The translations under genes and the position numbers were made by a program. The notes beneath the pieces are model-generated. The model did no database searches. It was not told the DNA's origin and worked only from the letters and a program-made list of their open reading frames with translations. This document shows positions 54,320-62,839 of a DNA stretch of 64,000 nt, piece after piece. Every line of letters starts with the position of its first letter. The stretch's first letter is position 1. This DNA is from Taibaiella sp. GTDB taxonomy: Bacteria; Bacteroidota; Bacteroidia; Chitinophagales; Chitinophagaceae. The stretch covers positions 1 to 64,000 of the forward strand of contig JACDGL010000001.1 of the NCBI GenBank assembly GCA_013815385.1, in the 5' to 3' direction.

Positions 54320-55201
54320 CTACTTTGTATCGCATGTAGTACACAAATTTTTAAATGCATTTAATAGCGCCTGGTGCGAAATTGTAGCATGGTTCTCCTC
54401 AGGCAGGTAATCGAACCGGATATGGACATGATTGTTTTTGGCATCCTTTATTTTTTCTATCAGTACATTAGCATCTACTTCCATTACATGTGGTTGTATG
54501 CTTGGTGCAAGGCCTTCCTTACCTACACCCAGGTATATGCAGATATCATTGGCAGGATACGAAGCTGTTATTGCCATTTGGTTTTCCAGTATCGATCCAT
54601 TGTCCCACCAAAGGCTTGGGCTTATAATTACATACCTGTTGAATAGGTTGGGTTTCTGTAACAATATCTCCGTTGCCAGCAGCCCTGCCAGCGACTCACC
54701 GATTATCGTACGCGAATTATTAGTTTTATAATGTTCCTGTATGTAGGGTTGAAGCTCTTTTTCGATGAATGAAATAAACCTTTCCGATCCTCCCGTAGTA
54801 GGATATTTTTCTTTATCACTTTTTACGCTGGTGGGGTAAGTCATGTCCCTTTTCCTGTCCACATTCACAATGCCCACCACTATAGATTTTGGTATCCTGT
54901 TTACCCATTCCTGTGTGTTGAACTGTACCAGCCCCACCACATGGATAAAATCCTCGTCAATACCGCCATCCAGTAAATAGATGACCGGGTACCTGGTAGT
55001 ATCAGTGCCCTTATATCCATCCGGTAAATAAATGTTTAGTTTTCTTGTTTCAGATAATACTGAAGATGTTACCTCGTCTGTTATTCCCAACGGAATCACT
55101 TTATACTGTGCAGTATTGTTTGATTGTCCCAAGGAAGACTTTACGGCTAAAAGGATAAAGCAAATAACAGTAGCTATATATTTAATTTCGCGAGCTTTCA
55201 T
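54320..55201 (-). CDS. Alpha/beta-hydrolase, esterase D-like (Fes/IroE-type)
   Basis: 293 residues with a signal peptide (about 1-25). The esterase-D family block RKLNIYLPDGY, TRYPVIYLLDGG, nucleophile elbow IIGESLAGLLATEIL, and a His near the end (EENHATISH). Relatives hydrolyse siderophore esters or S-formylglutathione; the secreted form here suggests a periplasmic carboxylesterase. No siderophore genes lie nearby. Confidence 0.87.
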   Translation of the reverse strand: MKAREIKYIATVICFILLAVKSSLGQSNNTAQYKVIPLGITDEVTSSVLSETRKLNIYLPDGYKGTDTTRYPVIYLLDGGIDEDFIHVVGLVQFNTQEWVNRIPKSIVVGIVNVDRKRDMTYPTSVKSDKEKYPTTGGSERFISFIEKELQPYIQEHYKTNNSRTIIGESLAGLLATEILLQKPNLFNRYVIISPSLWWDNGSILENQMAITASYPANDICIYLGVGKEGLAPSIQPHVMEVDANVLIEKIKDAKNNHVHIRFDYLPEENHATISHQALLNAFKNLCTTCDTK

Positions 55202-55368
55202 TTTTGGTATATCAAGATAAGCACAAGTTACGCACTTTGCAAAGTCACCAGAATATTCCCATTAGTGGCACTGTGTTTCAAAGAGTAGTGGCATGAAACA
55301 TAGGTAGTCAAGATCATCACATACTTTTCTTAATCTTTTCTCCTATTTTAGCCCTTCAATACCCCCTT

Positions 55369-56529
55369 ATGAAAATGAAAAAATCAATTATATACTCCTT
55401 TCTTCTTTTGCTATCACATACTGTGTCTGCGCAGAAATATACGGCTATAGATAAAGTAGCGCTGAAGATCCCTGATTCCATGACCACCTCTACAGCAGGT
55501 ATTGCGCGGTATGTTACCGCACACTTTACTACAGATGAAGAAAAGGCAAGAGCCATATTTATCTGGATTGCTAGCAACATTCAGTACGATCTCCCGAATA
55601 TGTTTGCTATTAACTTTTATGAAACAAAAGAAGAAAAAATAGCAAAACCATTACGGACAAGAAAAGGGATATGCGAAAACTATGCTGCGGTTTTCAATGA
55701 TGTTTGCCTTCATTCTGGAATAAGGTCTTATGTAATAGAAGGCTATACCAAACAAAATTGGGTTACCGATTATATCCCCCATGCATGGTGTGCAGCTATG
55801 ATAAATAATAGCTGGTACCTCTTCGATCCTACTTGGGGTTCTGGCTATATAAACAATAAGAAATTCTACAAAAAGATCAATGACTATTATTTTAAAGCCC
55901 AGCCGGCTGTTCTTATAAGATCGCACATGCCCTTCGATTATCTGTGGCAGTTTCTGCCCTACCCGGTTACCAACCAGGAATTTATGGATGGTAAAACCGG
56001 CGATGATAAGTCAAAACCCTATTTTAGCTACCCCGATAGTTTAGCAGAGTACGAGGGGCAAACTTCAGTGCAACAATTACACGCATCTGCGGCAAGAATT
56101 GAAAAAAATGGAGTAAAGAACTCACTCGTTTTTGATCGGTTGCAGCATATAAAAATGGAACTGGAGAATACAAAGGTTAATTCCTATAATGGTGCTGTGA
56201 TGAATTATAATGAGGGAATAAATCAGTTCAATACATTCATCCAGTATCGTAATGTCCAGTTCGAACCTAAGAGATCCGATGCTGCGATACAGGACATGCT
56301 CGATTCATCAGCTAATGAACTGAGATCGGCTATAGCTATCTTGAATAGCATACAAAACACAAATACGGAAAATGCTGCTCTTGTAAAACAATTGACCAGA
56401 TCAGTAAACGATGCGATGGTTCATGTTAACGAGCAGGAAGAGTGGCTGAAAAAATATTTTAGCAAAGGCAAGGTAGGCCGTCACCTCATGTTCAATAAAT
56501 ATACATGGCTTGGCATGCCGTTAAATTAA
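55369..56529 (+). CDS. Secreted transglutaminase-like cysteine protease family protein
   Basis: 386 residues with a signal peptide (about 1-21, ending TVSAQK). Transglutaminase-core domain about 45-170 with catalytic triad Cys102 (KGICENYAAVF), His138 (IPHAWCA) and Asp153 (LFDPTWGSG). The C-terminal 190 residues are mainly helical, with a coiled-coil-like pattern. Such proteins cross-link or cleave proteins or peptidoglycan peptides in the periplasm; substrate unknown. Single gene. Confidence 0.85.
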   Translation: MKMKKSIIYSFLLLLSHTVSAQKYTAIDKVALKIPDSMTTSTAGIARYVTAHFTTDEEKARAIFIWIASNIQYDLPNMFAINFYETKEEKIAKPLRTRKGICENYAAVFNDVCLHSGIRSYVIEGYTKQNWVTDYIPHAWCAAMINNSWYLFDPTWGSGYINNKKFYKKINDYYFKAQPAVLIRSHMPFDYLWQFLPYPVTNQEFMDGKTGDDKSKPYFSYPDSLAEYEGQTSVQQLHASAARIEKNGVKNSLVFDRLQHIKMELENTKVNSYNGAVMNYNEGINQFNTFIQYRNVQFEPKRSDAAIQDMLDSSANELRSAIAILNSIQNTNTENAALVKQLTRSVNDAMVHVNEQEEWLKKYFSKGKVGRHLMFNKYTWLGMPLN

Positions 56530-56676
56530 ACATCATACTCCTATAATTGCTGTATCATACTACTATTACTGCACTATCATACTTTTCCAATTTTTTAAAT
56601 TAGATAAAGGGTACGAACTTTAAACTGTTTATTATACCGCTCCTATGCGCGCGCAAATATCATTACCTGCCGCATA

Positions 56677-56892
56677 TCAATTGAGCAATTTAATTATCTA
56701 ACTACTCAGCCATTTTTAACCATATTATCAAAATGCCAATGGAAGTTTGCGGAAGTTTGAAATTTCAATTGAGCATTGCGCTATTTAACCATTCAGCCAA
56801 TACTATCAACCATATTATGAAAATGACAATGGAAGTTTCCGGAAGTTTGAAACCAAATTCAGCCATTGGCCTGCCGGGTCATTCAACCATTT
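56677..56892. repeat. Direct repeat with about 90-bp period in an intergenic region
   Basis: A 45-bp block at 56718-56762 (AACCATATTAT, AAAATG, CAATGGAAGTTT, CGGAAGTTTGAAA with single variable bases between) recurs at 56808-56852 with 3 mismatches, 90 bp later. Flanking pieces (TCAATTGAGCA, TCAGCCA) are also repeated, and a third partial unit follows to about 56892. GGAAGTTT itself occurs twice per unit. No coding frame explains it. Confidence 0.85.
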
Positions 56893-56910
56893 ATTAATTT
56901 CCTAACCTTT

Positions 56911-56944
56911 TTGTATCTTATCGCTTTTAGAATTTTATATTTGT
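56911..56944 (+). promoter_or_regulatory. Promoter of the E1 gene
   Basis: TTG at 56911-56913 and TATATTTG at 56936-56943 followed by T are 22 nt apart, 29 nt ahead of the ATG at 56973. The 56.7-56.9 kb direct repeats end just upstream of it. Confidence 0.6.
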
Positions 56945-56972
56945 AGTTTACTTCTTTAACCGGTTCCAGAAT

Positions 56973-59363
56973 ATGTTGCAACAAGCTACCGCATCCGCCA
57001 GATTATCTTTTGACGAATTTAAGCAGGAAGTACTGGATGACTATCGCATGGCTGTGGCTAGTCGCGAGGCCAGCATGATAGGACGGCGCGAAGTGCTGAC
57101 GGGCAAAGCTAAGTTTGGCATATTTGGCGATGGCAAAGAATTGGCGCAGCTGGCTGCTGCAAAATGCTTTAAGCCGGGTGATATACGTAGCGGCTACTAC
57201 CGCGACCAGACAATGATGTTTGCTACCGGCATGAGCAGCATAGAGCAGTTCTTCGCACAGTTATATGCCAACCCCGATGTAGTGCACGAACCCGCCACGG
57301 CAGGCCGCATGATGAACGGGCATTATGGCACACGCTGGCTGGATGATAATGGCGAATGGAAGAACCTGACCCGCCAACCACAGTCATCAAGCGATATCTC
57401 CCCTACTGCCGGCCAGATGGTACGCGCACTGGGCCTTGCATATGCATCTAAATGTTTCCGCAACATACAGGAGCTGGAACAGGGTTTTGAAAAATTTTCG
57501 CAGAATGGCAATGAGGTAGTGTTTTGCACCATAGGCGATGCATCCACATCTGAAGGCCTGTTTTGGGAAACGGTGAATGCTGCAGGCGTGCTGCAGGTGC
57601 CGCTGGCAATATTTATCTGGGACGATGGGTACGGCATATCGGTACCACGCAAGTACCAGACCACAAAGAATTCAATATCAGAGGCACTTGCAGGAATGAA
57701 ATATGATGAGCGCAAAGGCGGTCTGGATATATACACTGTAAAGGGCTGGGACTATGCCAGCCTGGTGCAGACCTTTCAAAAAGGAATAACACGTACACGC
57801 GAAACACATATACCTGCTATATTTCATGTACAGGAAATGACGCAGCCGCAGGGCCACTCTACTTCGGGCTCTCATGAGCGTTATAAGAATAAGGAACGGC
57901 TGGAATGGGAAAAGGAATGGGATTGCCTTCAGAAAATGAAGGAATTTATCCTCAATAATAAAATAGCCAGTGCAGAAGATGTAACCAGTGCGGAGGAAGA
58001 GGGTAAAACAGAAGCTAAAAGAGGACGGCAGCGTGCATGGGATAGCTTTATAAATCCCGTTCAGCGCCAGGTGCAGCAGGCTATAACCATGTGCAACAAT
58101 GTGATGTACGAAGGTGGTCATAACTCAACACAGGTGGCCAACCTGATACAGGAACTGGGCGCTATAAAGGAGCCGATAAGAAAGGATGTGATGCAGACAG
58201 TGAACCGTGTATTGATGCTGTGCGGTAACAATACAGATGCTACACGTAACCTGCGTAATTATTATGATAATTTAAGGTCTGAAAATAAAGATAAATTCTC
58301 GTCGCACCTGCACTCACAGTCTGCACAGAATGCAATGAAGATACCGGAGGTACCGGCAGTATATGCCAGCGATGCACCGATAATGAATGGATACGAGATA
58401 CTGAATAGGTATTTTGACCACACATTTGCCACCAATATGGCGGTACTGGCCTTTGGCGAAGACCTTGGTAAGATAGGAGATGTAAACCAGGGATTTGCAG
58501 GCTTGCAGGATAAGTATGGCGAACAGAGAATATTCGACACAGGCATACGCGAAGCTACTATTATAGGTCAGGGTATTGGGATGGCTATGCGTGGCCTGCG
58601 CCCGATAGCGGAGATACAATATCTCGATTACCTGCTATATGCACTGCAACCGTTAAGCGATGATGTAGCTACCTTGCAATACCGCACAAAAGGCGGACAA
58701 AAGTGTCCGCTAATAGTACGCACACGTGGCCATCGCCTCGAAGGCATATGGCATAGCGGCAGCCCTATGGGGATGATACTGAACGCCCTGCGCGGAATGT
58801 ACATCTGTGTACCCAGGAATATGACTCAGGCTGCCGGTATGTATAATACCCTGCTGCAAAGCGATGAGCCGGGACTGGTAATAGAATGCCTGAATGGCTA
58901 TCGCCTGAAGGAAAAAATGCCTTCAAACCTGGCACGCTACACAGTACCATTTGGCATACCTGAGGTAGTAAGGGAAGGGGCTGATGTAACCATAGTTTCT
59001 TATGGTTCTACCCTCCGTATCATTGACGAAGCTATTGACAACTACCTGGAGCCACAAGGCATATCCTGCGAAGTAATAGATGTACGCACGCTGCTCCCAT
59101 TTGACGTTAACCATATGATATTGGAATCTTTGAAAAAGACTAACCGTATCGTGTTTATTGATGAAGACGTTCCCGGTGGCGCTACTGCATTCATGTTCCA
59201 GCAGGTGATGGAAATACAGGGTGGCTATAAATGGCTCGATGCATCACCTAAAACCATAAGCGCTCAGGCGCACAGGCCGGCCTATGCTACAGACGGAGAT
59301 TATTTCAGCAAACCCAATGCGGAAGATATAGCCAGTACTATTGCGGAAATGATGAGAGAATAA
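56973..59363 (+). CDS. Fused 2-oxoacid dehydrogenase E1 (alpha and beta subunits), thiamine-dependent
   Basis: 796 residues. N-terminal half (about 10-330) is an E1 alpha with the ThDP motif GDASTSEGLFWETVNAAGVL and FIWDDGYGISVP. A helical linker (about 330-460) joins it to an E1 beta half (about 470-796) with FGEDLGKIGDVNQGFAGLQD, IREATIIGQGIGMAMRGLRP and a C-terminal transketolase-C domain (VIDVRTLLPFD, FIDEDVPGGAT). It would decarboxylate a branched-chain or other 2-oxo acid for an E2/E3 complex; the substrate is not fixed by sequence. This fused form is known in Bacteroidota. A 106-residue gene follows after 3 nt. Confidence 0.9.
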   Translation: MLQQATASARLSFDEFKQEVLDDYRMAVASREASMIGRREVLTGKAKFGIFGDGKELAQLAAAKCFKPGDIRSGYYRDQTMMFATGMSSIEQFFAQLYANPDVVHEPATAGRMMNGHYGTRWLDDNGEWKNLTRQPQSSSDISPTAGQMVRALGLAYASKCFRNIQELEQGFEKFSQNGNEVVFCTIGDASTSEGLFWETVNAAGVLQVPLAIFIWDDGYGISVPRKYQTTKNSISEALAGMKYDERKGGLDIYTVKGWDYASLVQTFQKGITRTRETHIPAIFHVQEMTQPQGHSTSGSHERYKNKERLEWEKEWDCLQKMKEFILNNKIASAEDVTSAEEEGKTEAKRGRQRAWDSFINPVQRQVQQAITMCNNVMYEGGHNSTQVANLIQELGAIKEPIRKDVMQTVNRVLMLCGNNTDATRNLRNYYDNLRSENKDKFSSHLHSQSAQNAMKIPEVPAVYASDAPIMNGYEILNRYFDHTFATNMAVLAFGEDLGKIGDVNQGFAGLQDKYGEQRIFDTGIREATIIGQGIGMAMRGLRPIAEIQYLDYLLYALQPLSDDVATLQYRTKGGQKCPLIVRTRGHRLEGIWHSGSPMGMILNALRGMYICVPRNMTQAAGMYNTLLQSDEPGLVIECLNGYRLKEKMPSNLARYTVPFGIPEVVREGADVTIVSYGSTLRIIDEAIDNYLEPQGISCEVIDVRTLLPFDVNHMILESLKKTNRIVFIDEDVPGGATAFMFQQVMEIQGGYKWLDASPKTISAQAHRPAYATDGDYFSKPNAEDIASTIAEMMRE

Positions 59364-59366
59364 TTT

Positions 59367-59687
59367 ATGAAAGGCGGTATTACCATACTATTGCTAACGG
59401 TATCTTTTGCAGCAACAGCGCAATATCAAAGCATACCTATTGTATATCGCGAACAGTTATCTGCCCCCCAGCCAACATTGTTTTTCGTTCAGCCGTTAAT
59501 AAATGTTACTACAAGCCAACCGGCAGGTATAGCGCCTGATAATTATGTAAAAGGGTTCGGCTTCTTTTGTAAAAGGGAATTGGAACTGGAGCACATCGCC
59601 CACACACCCGTCCACATACGGGTAGGAAGCCAGGACGATTGCGATCGCCTTGAACAAAAAAATGGTCATAAAAACTTATACAGATAA
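59367..59687 (+). CDS. Small secreted protein, conserved-looking hypothetical
   Basis: 106 residues with a signal peptide (about 1-18, ATAQYQS). The C-terminal part GFGFFCKRELELEHIAHTPV and HIRVGSQDDCDRLEQKNGHK resembles a short family I have seen in Bacteroidota, where a Phe-Cys-Lys motif precedes a charged end. It starts 3 nt after the E1 stop, so it is cotranscribed with it, but no functional link is evident. Confidence 0.7.
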   Translation: MKGGITILLLTVSFAATAQYQSIPIVYREQLSAPQPTLFFVQPLINVTTSQPAGIAPDNYVKGFGFFCKRELELEHIAHTPVHIRVGSQDDCDRLEQKNGHKNLYR

Positions 59688-59784
59688 TTTGTGCATAAAG
59701 TGTTTATAACAGGTGAGTAAATAGCTAGGGAAAATATTTGTAGAGGATTTTCCCGTCTGGATAATGTTGTTTCACCTATCAGGA

Positions 59785-60216
59785 TCAAGCTCTAATCCCA
59801 ACCATATCAAAGGGATATAAAGGACTTACCCTCACATGCACATGCGGTACATAGCTTTTATTGCTGCGCAATGCCATCTTAATAGCGTCTGTAATGTTAT
59901 TGGTAATAATATCCAGTTTGCCTTTTTCGTTGGTACGTTTCCTGTTTACCAGGTACACCTCATCCTCTGTAAGGGTGTATACCACAGGTATCTTAGCCAT
60001 ATTATCTGTAGAAAGGATAGCATTATATACGTTCAGGTAGTTTTCAGGATGGGTACCATTAATAAATAACACATCTGGTGCCACCTCATCTACGAGCGTA
60101 TTCATATTGTCAGTATTATAACAAGTATATACCAATATACCCTTATCACGAAGTAACTGAATATCAGCGTTCGCGTAAGTAGGATCATCAGACAGCATTA
60201 ATACCTTAAACCTCAT
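59785..60216 (-). CDS. Receiver-like protein lacking the phosphoacceptor aspartate
   Basis: 143 residues. A CheY-like fold fits: KVLMLSDDPTY (acidic Asp10/Asp11), helix QLLRDKGILVY, VAPDVLFINGTHP where Asn53 replaces the phosphorylated Asp, KIPVVYTLT with the switch Thr region, and a C-terminal YVPHVHVRVSPL extension. As a pseudo-receiver it would act as a protein-protein switch that is not phosphorylated. No sensor kinase nearby. Single gene. Confidence 0.75.
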   Translation of the reverse strand: MRFKVLMLSDDPTYANADIQLLRDKGILVYTCYNTDNMNTLVDEVAPDVLFINGTHPENYLNVYNAILSTDNMAKIPVVYTLTEDEVYLVNRKRTNEKGKLDIITNNITDAIKMALRSNKSYVPHVHVRVSPLYPFDMVGIRA

Positions 60217-60261
60217 AACCTATGTTTTTAAACGTTATAATACATATTTCAAAATCATGCC

Positions 60262-60294
60262 AAAAATAAAAAGCAGCGAAATAATCGCTGCTTT
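60262..60294 (-). terminator. Terminator of the alpha/beta hydrolase gene
   Basis: Minus-strand AAAGCAGCG / CGCTGCTTT stem around ATTATTT, followed by TTATTTTTGG. Confidence 0.75.
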
Positions 60295-60315
60295 CAGAAT
60301 GTATAATAAAATAGA

Positions 60316-61149
60316 TTAGAGAATAAACTCGCGCAGGTCTTTATTCAGGCGGTCTTTTTCGGTCACAAACAGGCCATGTGGCGCGCCCTCATATACCACA
60401 AATTTATTATTAGATATCATCTTTGCAGAACGCTGACTGCTAACTTCAATAGGAACCGTTTGGTCAGCATCACCATGTATTATCAGAGTAGGGACATTTA
60501 CGGCGCCCATATCCTGCCTAAAATCGGTACCGGAAAAAGAAACGGCGCACTGCTGTGTGGCGCGTGGCGATGCTACAGAAGCCAGCATGCGGAAATACTC
60601 CAGGTAAGGTTCGCTCACAGGATGATTCAGCATATTTACCCCGAAAAATTGTTTACCGAATGTTTCAAGGAAGTCGATGCGATCTTCTTTCATCTGATCC
60701 ATCATACCGTCAAATACACTTTTATCGACTCCTTCAGGATTATCATTTGTCTTAAGCATAAAAGGAGTAACAGAAGATACTAAAACCACCTTACTAACGC
60801 GGGCACCACCATAACGGCTAAAATAACGCACTACCTCCCCACCACCCATTGAAAAACCAACTAAAGTTACATCCTGTACATCCAATTCGTCGAGAACAGC
60901 TTTTAGGTCGTCTGTGAGACTATCATAGTCATAACCGTTCCAGGGTTTGCAGGACATGCCAAAGCCCCTGCGGTCATAAGTAATGCAACGCATACCCTGA
61001 CCTGCAAGTTCTGTAACCTGATGTTCCCACATCTCTTTACTTGAAGGCCAGCCATGTATAAATACAACCGGTGTACCCTCTCCCAGGTCCTGGTAGCATA
61101 TCTCTATCTCTTTCCTGGTTTCGGCATCTATTCTTTTTACAAATTTCAT
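60316..61149 (-). CDS. Alpha/beta hydrolase (haloperoxidase/esterase-like)
   Basis: 277 residues, alpha/beta hydrolase fold. HGWPSSKEMW, YDRRGFGMSCKPWNGYDYDS, nucleophile elbow VGFSMGGGEVVRY with Ser100, Asp in HGDADQTVP, His in GAPHGLFVTEKDRL. The motifs resemble cofactor-free chloroperoxidase and related esterases. Cytoplasmic: no signal peptide. Separated from the next minus-strand gene by 25 nt. Confidence 0.92.
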   Translation of the reverse strand: MKFVKRIDAETRKEIEICYQDLGEGTPVVFIHGWPSSKEMWEHQVTELAGQGMRCITYDRRGFGMSCKPWNGYDYDSLTDDLKAVLDELDVQDVTLVGFSMGGGEVVRYFSRYGGARVSKVVLVSSVTPFMLKTNDNPEGVDKSVFDGMMDQMKEDRIDFLETFGKQFFGVNMLNHPVSEPYLEYFRMLASVASPRATQQCAVSFSGTDFRQDMGAVNVPTLIIHGDADQTVPIEVSSQRSAKMISNNKFVVYEGAPHGLFVTEKDRLNKDLREFIL

Positions 61150-61174
61150 ATGGTATAGTTAGTTTTAGAATGGG

Positions 61175-61687
61175 TTATTTACGCATATTCTCTTCCAGTA
61201 GTTTCACTACACCGCGAATAAATGTATCCATATCTGTAAGTGCCTGAGAACGATATTTATCGGTCCATCTTTTTTTCCCTTTTGCAAAATGTTCCTCCTG
61301 GTAAATATCAGAATAGTAAATACGGCCTTCAATGCCTATTGTGAACATACTATCTATAGCATAGGTATAAGAGCCATGCTTTACATTAATTATGAATTGG
61401 AAGAAAATACGGCCGGGAGCGCCGGCACCGTGAGGAATAGACTTAACACCAACACCCGCAATCTGTTGTGTAGTTCTGTTATCTATAGTAAGTTTTGTAT
61501 CTGCGGTTTCATAGTGATTGAGAAACCAGTTTTCTGCGTTATGAAATAAACGCTCGATATTATAGGATGTGTCTAAAACAACTGAATCTGTATAGAGGAT
61601 CCTACTTCCTAAATAAGGGACTTGTGCACGACTGGAATTAAAGGAAAGTAGAAGAACTGCAATGATAAGAACCAAGGGATATCTCAT
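61175..61687 (-). CDS. DUF4468-like secreted protein
   Basis: 170 residues from ATG 61687 (the in-frame start at 61705 adds six residues), with a signal peptide (about 1-22). VLDTSYNIERLFHNAENWFL, TKLTIDNRTTQQIAGVG and GRIFFQFIINVKHGSYTYAI fit the DUF4468 pattern (TBP-like fold). These are secreted Bacteroidota proteins of unknown role. An upstream frame ends 2 nt before its longest possible start. Confidence 0.7.
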   Translation of the reverse strand: MRYPLVLIIAVLLLSFNSSRAQVPYLGSRILYTDSVVLDTSYNIERLFHNAENWFLNHYETADTKLTIDNRTTQQIAGVGVKSIPHGAGAPGRIFFQFIINVKHGSYTYAIDSMFTIGIEGRIYYSDIYQEEHFAKGKKRWTDKYRSQALTDMDTFIRGVVKLLEENMRK

Positions 61688-61707
61688 AGTTAAATGAAAT
61701 ACCAATA

Positions 61708-62100
61708 CTATGCCGCCTTCTTATTCTCGAGAAAATAACCCCATTGTTTTCTCGTAGGGAATTGACGCTTAAACCTGTTTAGGTTAGAAAGTATATAAGA
61801 ATCGTTTTCTTCTTCACTACTGTTGTCCACAACAATTTCCCTGCTTAGCTTCACTATTTTTGTTTTTACGTTATTAAGGACAGTAGAAGAGCTATGTAAC
61901 GCAAATCCGAAAAATTGTTTGCATATACCCAAACTCACTATAATAAACATTAAAACGTTATTTGCTATTTCGTGGTCAAGGTTTAAAAAGTATTTTAGGC
62001 TGACAACTGCTAAATATGCTAAATGTTTCCTGTACATAACCCATCTATTAATCCGTTTACAATCTGTTTCACAAATCATAAATATAAAAGACCGTGCCAA
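61708..62100 (-). CDS. Possible small membrane protein, unassigned
   Basis: A 130-residue frame with a hydrophobic middle (about 25-70) and a charged C-terminus (SREIVVDNSSEEENDSYIL, then NRFKRQFPTRKQWGYF). The N-terminus is ambiguous, with several internal starts. The region is AT-rich and the gene may be a false call, but the 2-nt spacing to the DUF4468 gene and its charge pattern suggest it may be translated. Confidence 0.35.
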   Translation of the reverse strand: MARSFIFMICETDCKRINRWVMYRKHLAYLAVVSLKYFLNLDHEIANNVLMFIIVSLGICKQFFGFALHSSSTVLNNVKTKIVKLSREIVVDNSSEEENDSYILSNLNRFKRQFPTRKQWGYFLENKKAA

Positions 62101-62409
62101 CCTTTACTTATACCTGTTCACTATTGTAAATCAATTATTAAAACATATATTTTTTTATATTCAAATACATATAAGACTTCGTATGCATTAAACTTCCCAA
62201 GCTGGTTTTACCCATATATTTTACCCAGTTTGTCATTAGGGCTCCTTTTTTACAGGAGACCGAGTCATTTTCAGGTAGTTGTACCTCGGCTATATTTATG
62301 TCGGATTGTGGACGTTCATTTTATCACCCTCTTCCAAGCATAGAGATAACATTCATTATGTAATAAACATGGCACTATAATTATGTATTTACTACATAAC
62401 CATACCATT

Positions 62410-62838
62410 ATGAAAACGCTATTATTATTTGTGCTTGTATTGTCTGTTAGCCTTACTTCTTATGCCCGGCAAGGTACCAGCACCAATAAAAAGGCAAGAA
62501 CAAAGAGCCAGAAAACTGTAAAGCATTTACCCACATGGGCAAGCACCTATAACTACAAAGGGGAGGAACATTTATACTTTGAAGATTATAATGCATTTTA
62601 TGATCCTAAGCGTGGCGGGTATGTATTTCAGGAAAATGGCAAATGGAGCTTTACACCTACAGTACCACCCTATATGAGCAATGCAGACCTGAATAAGACC
62701 CATGTAAAAATTCTAAAAGGTCTAAGCCTGGATCTGCAACCGGAGCTTAATTACCCCCAGTATATGAAACTGGGCCCAACCGTACCCGGTACTAACCTGA
62801 CACCTGTTCCTGGTAATGCCATGCCTAATAGCCAATAA
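62410..62838 (+). CDS. Secreted protein, hypothetical
   Basis: 142 residues from ATG 62410 (an in-frame start at 62383 exists), with a signal peptide (about 1-20, ending TSYARQ). A basic stretch (TNKKARTKSQKTVK) is followed by HLYFEDYNAFYDPKRGGYVF and GKWSFTPTVPPYMSNADLNK, a Tyr/Pro-rich pattern I have seen in small secreted Bacteroidota proteins. The end is Pro-rich (LGPTVPGTNLTPVPGN). Function unknown. Ends 1 nt before the convergent polyprenyl synthase gene. Confidence 0.7.
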   Translation: MKTLLLFVLVLSVSLTSYARQGTSTNKKARTKSQKTVKHLPTWASTYNYKGEEHLYFEDYNAFYDPKRGGYVFQENGKWSFTPTVPPYMSNADLNKTHVKILKGLSLDLQPELNYPQYMKLGPTVPGTNLTPVPGNAMPNSQ

Positions 62839-62839
62839 G

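Noticed and set aside
57323-58121. Minus-strand frames over the E1 gene
   Set aside because: Shadows of a strongly supported gene; no domain or signal.
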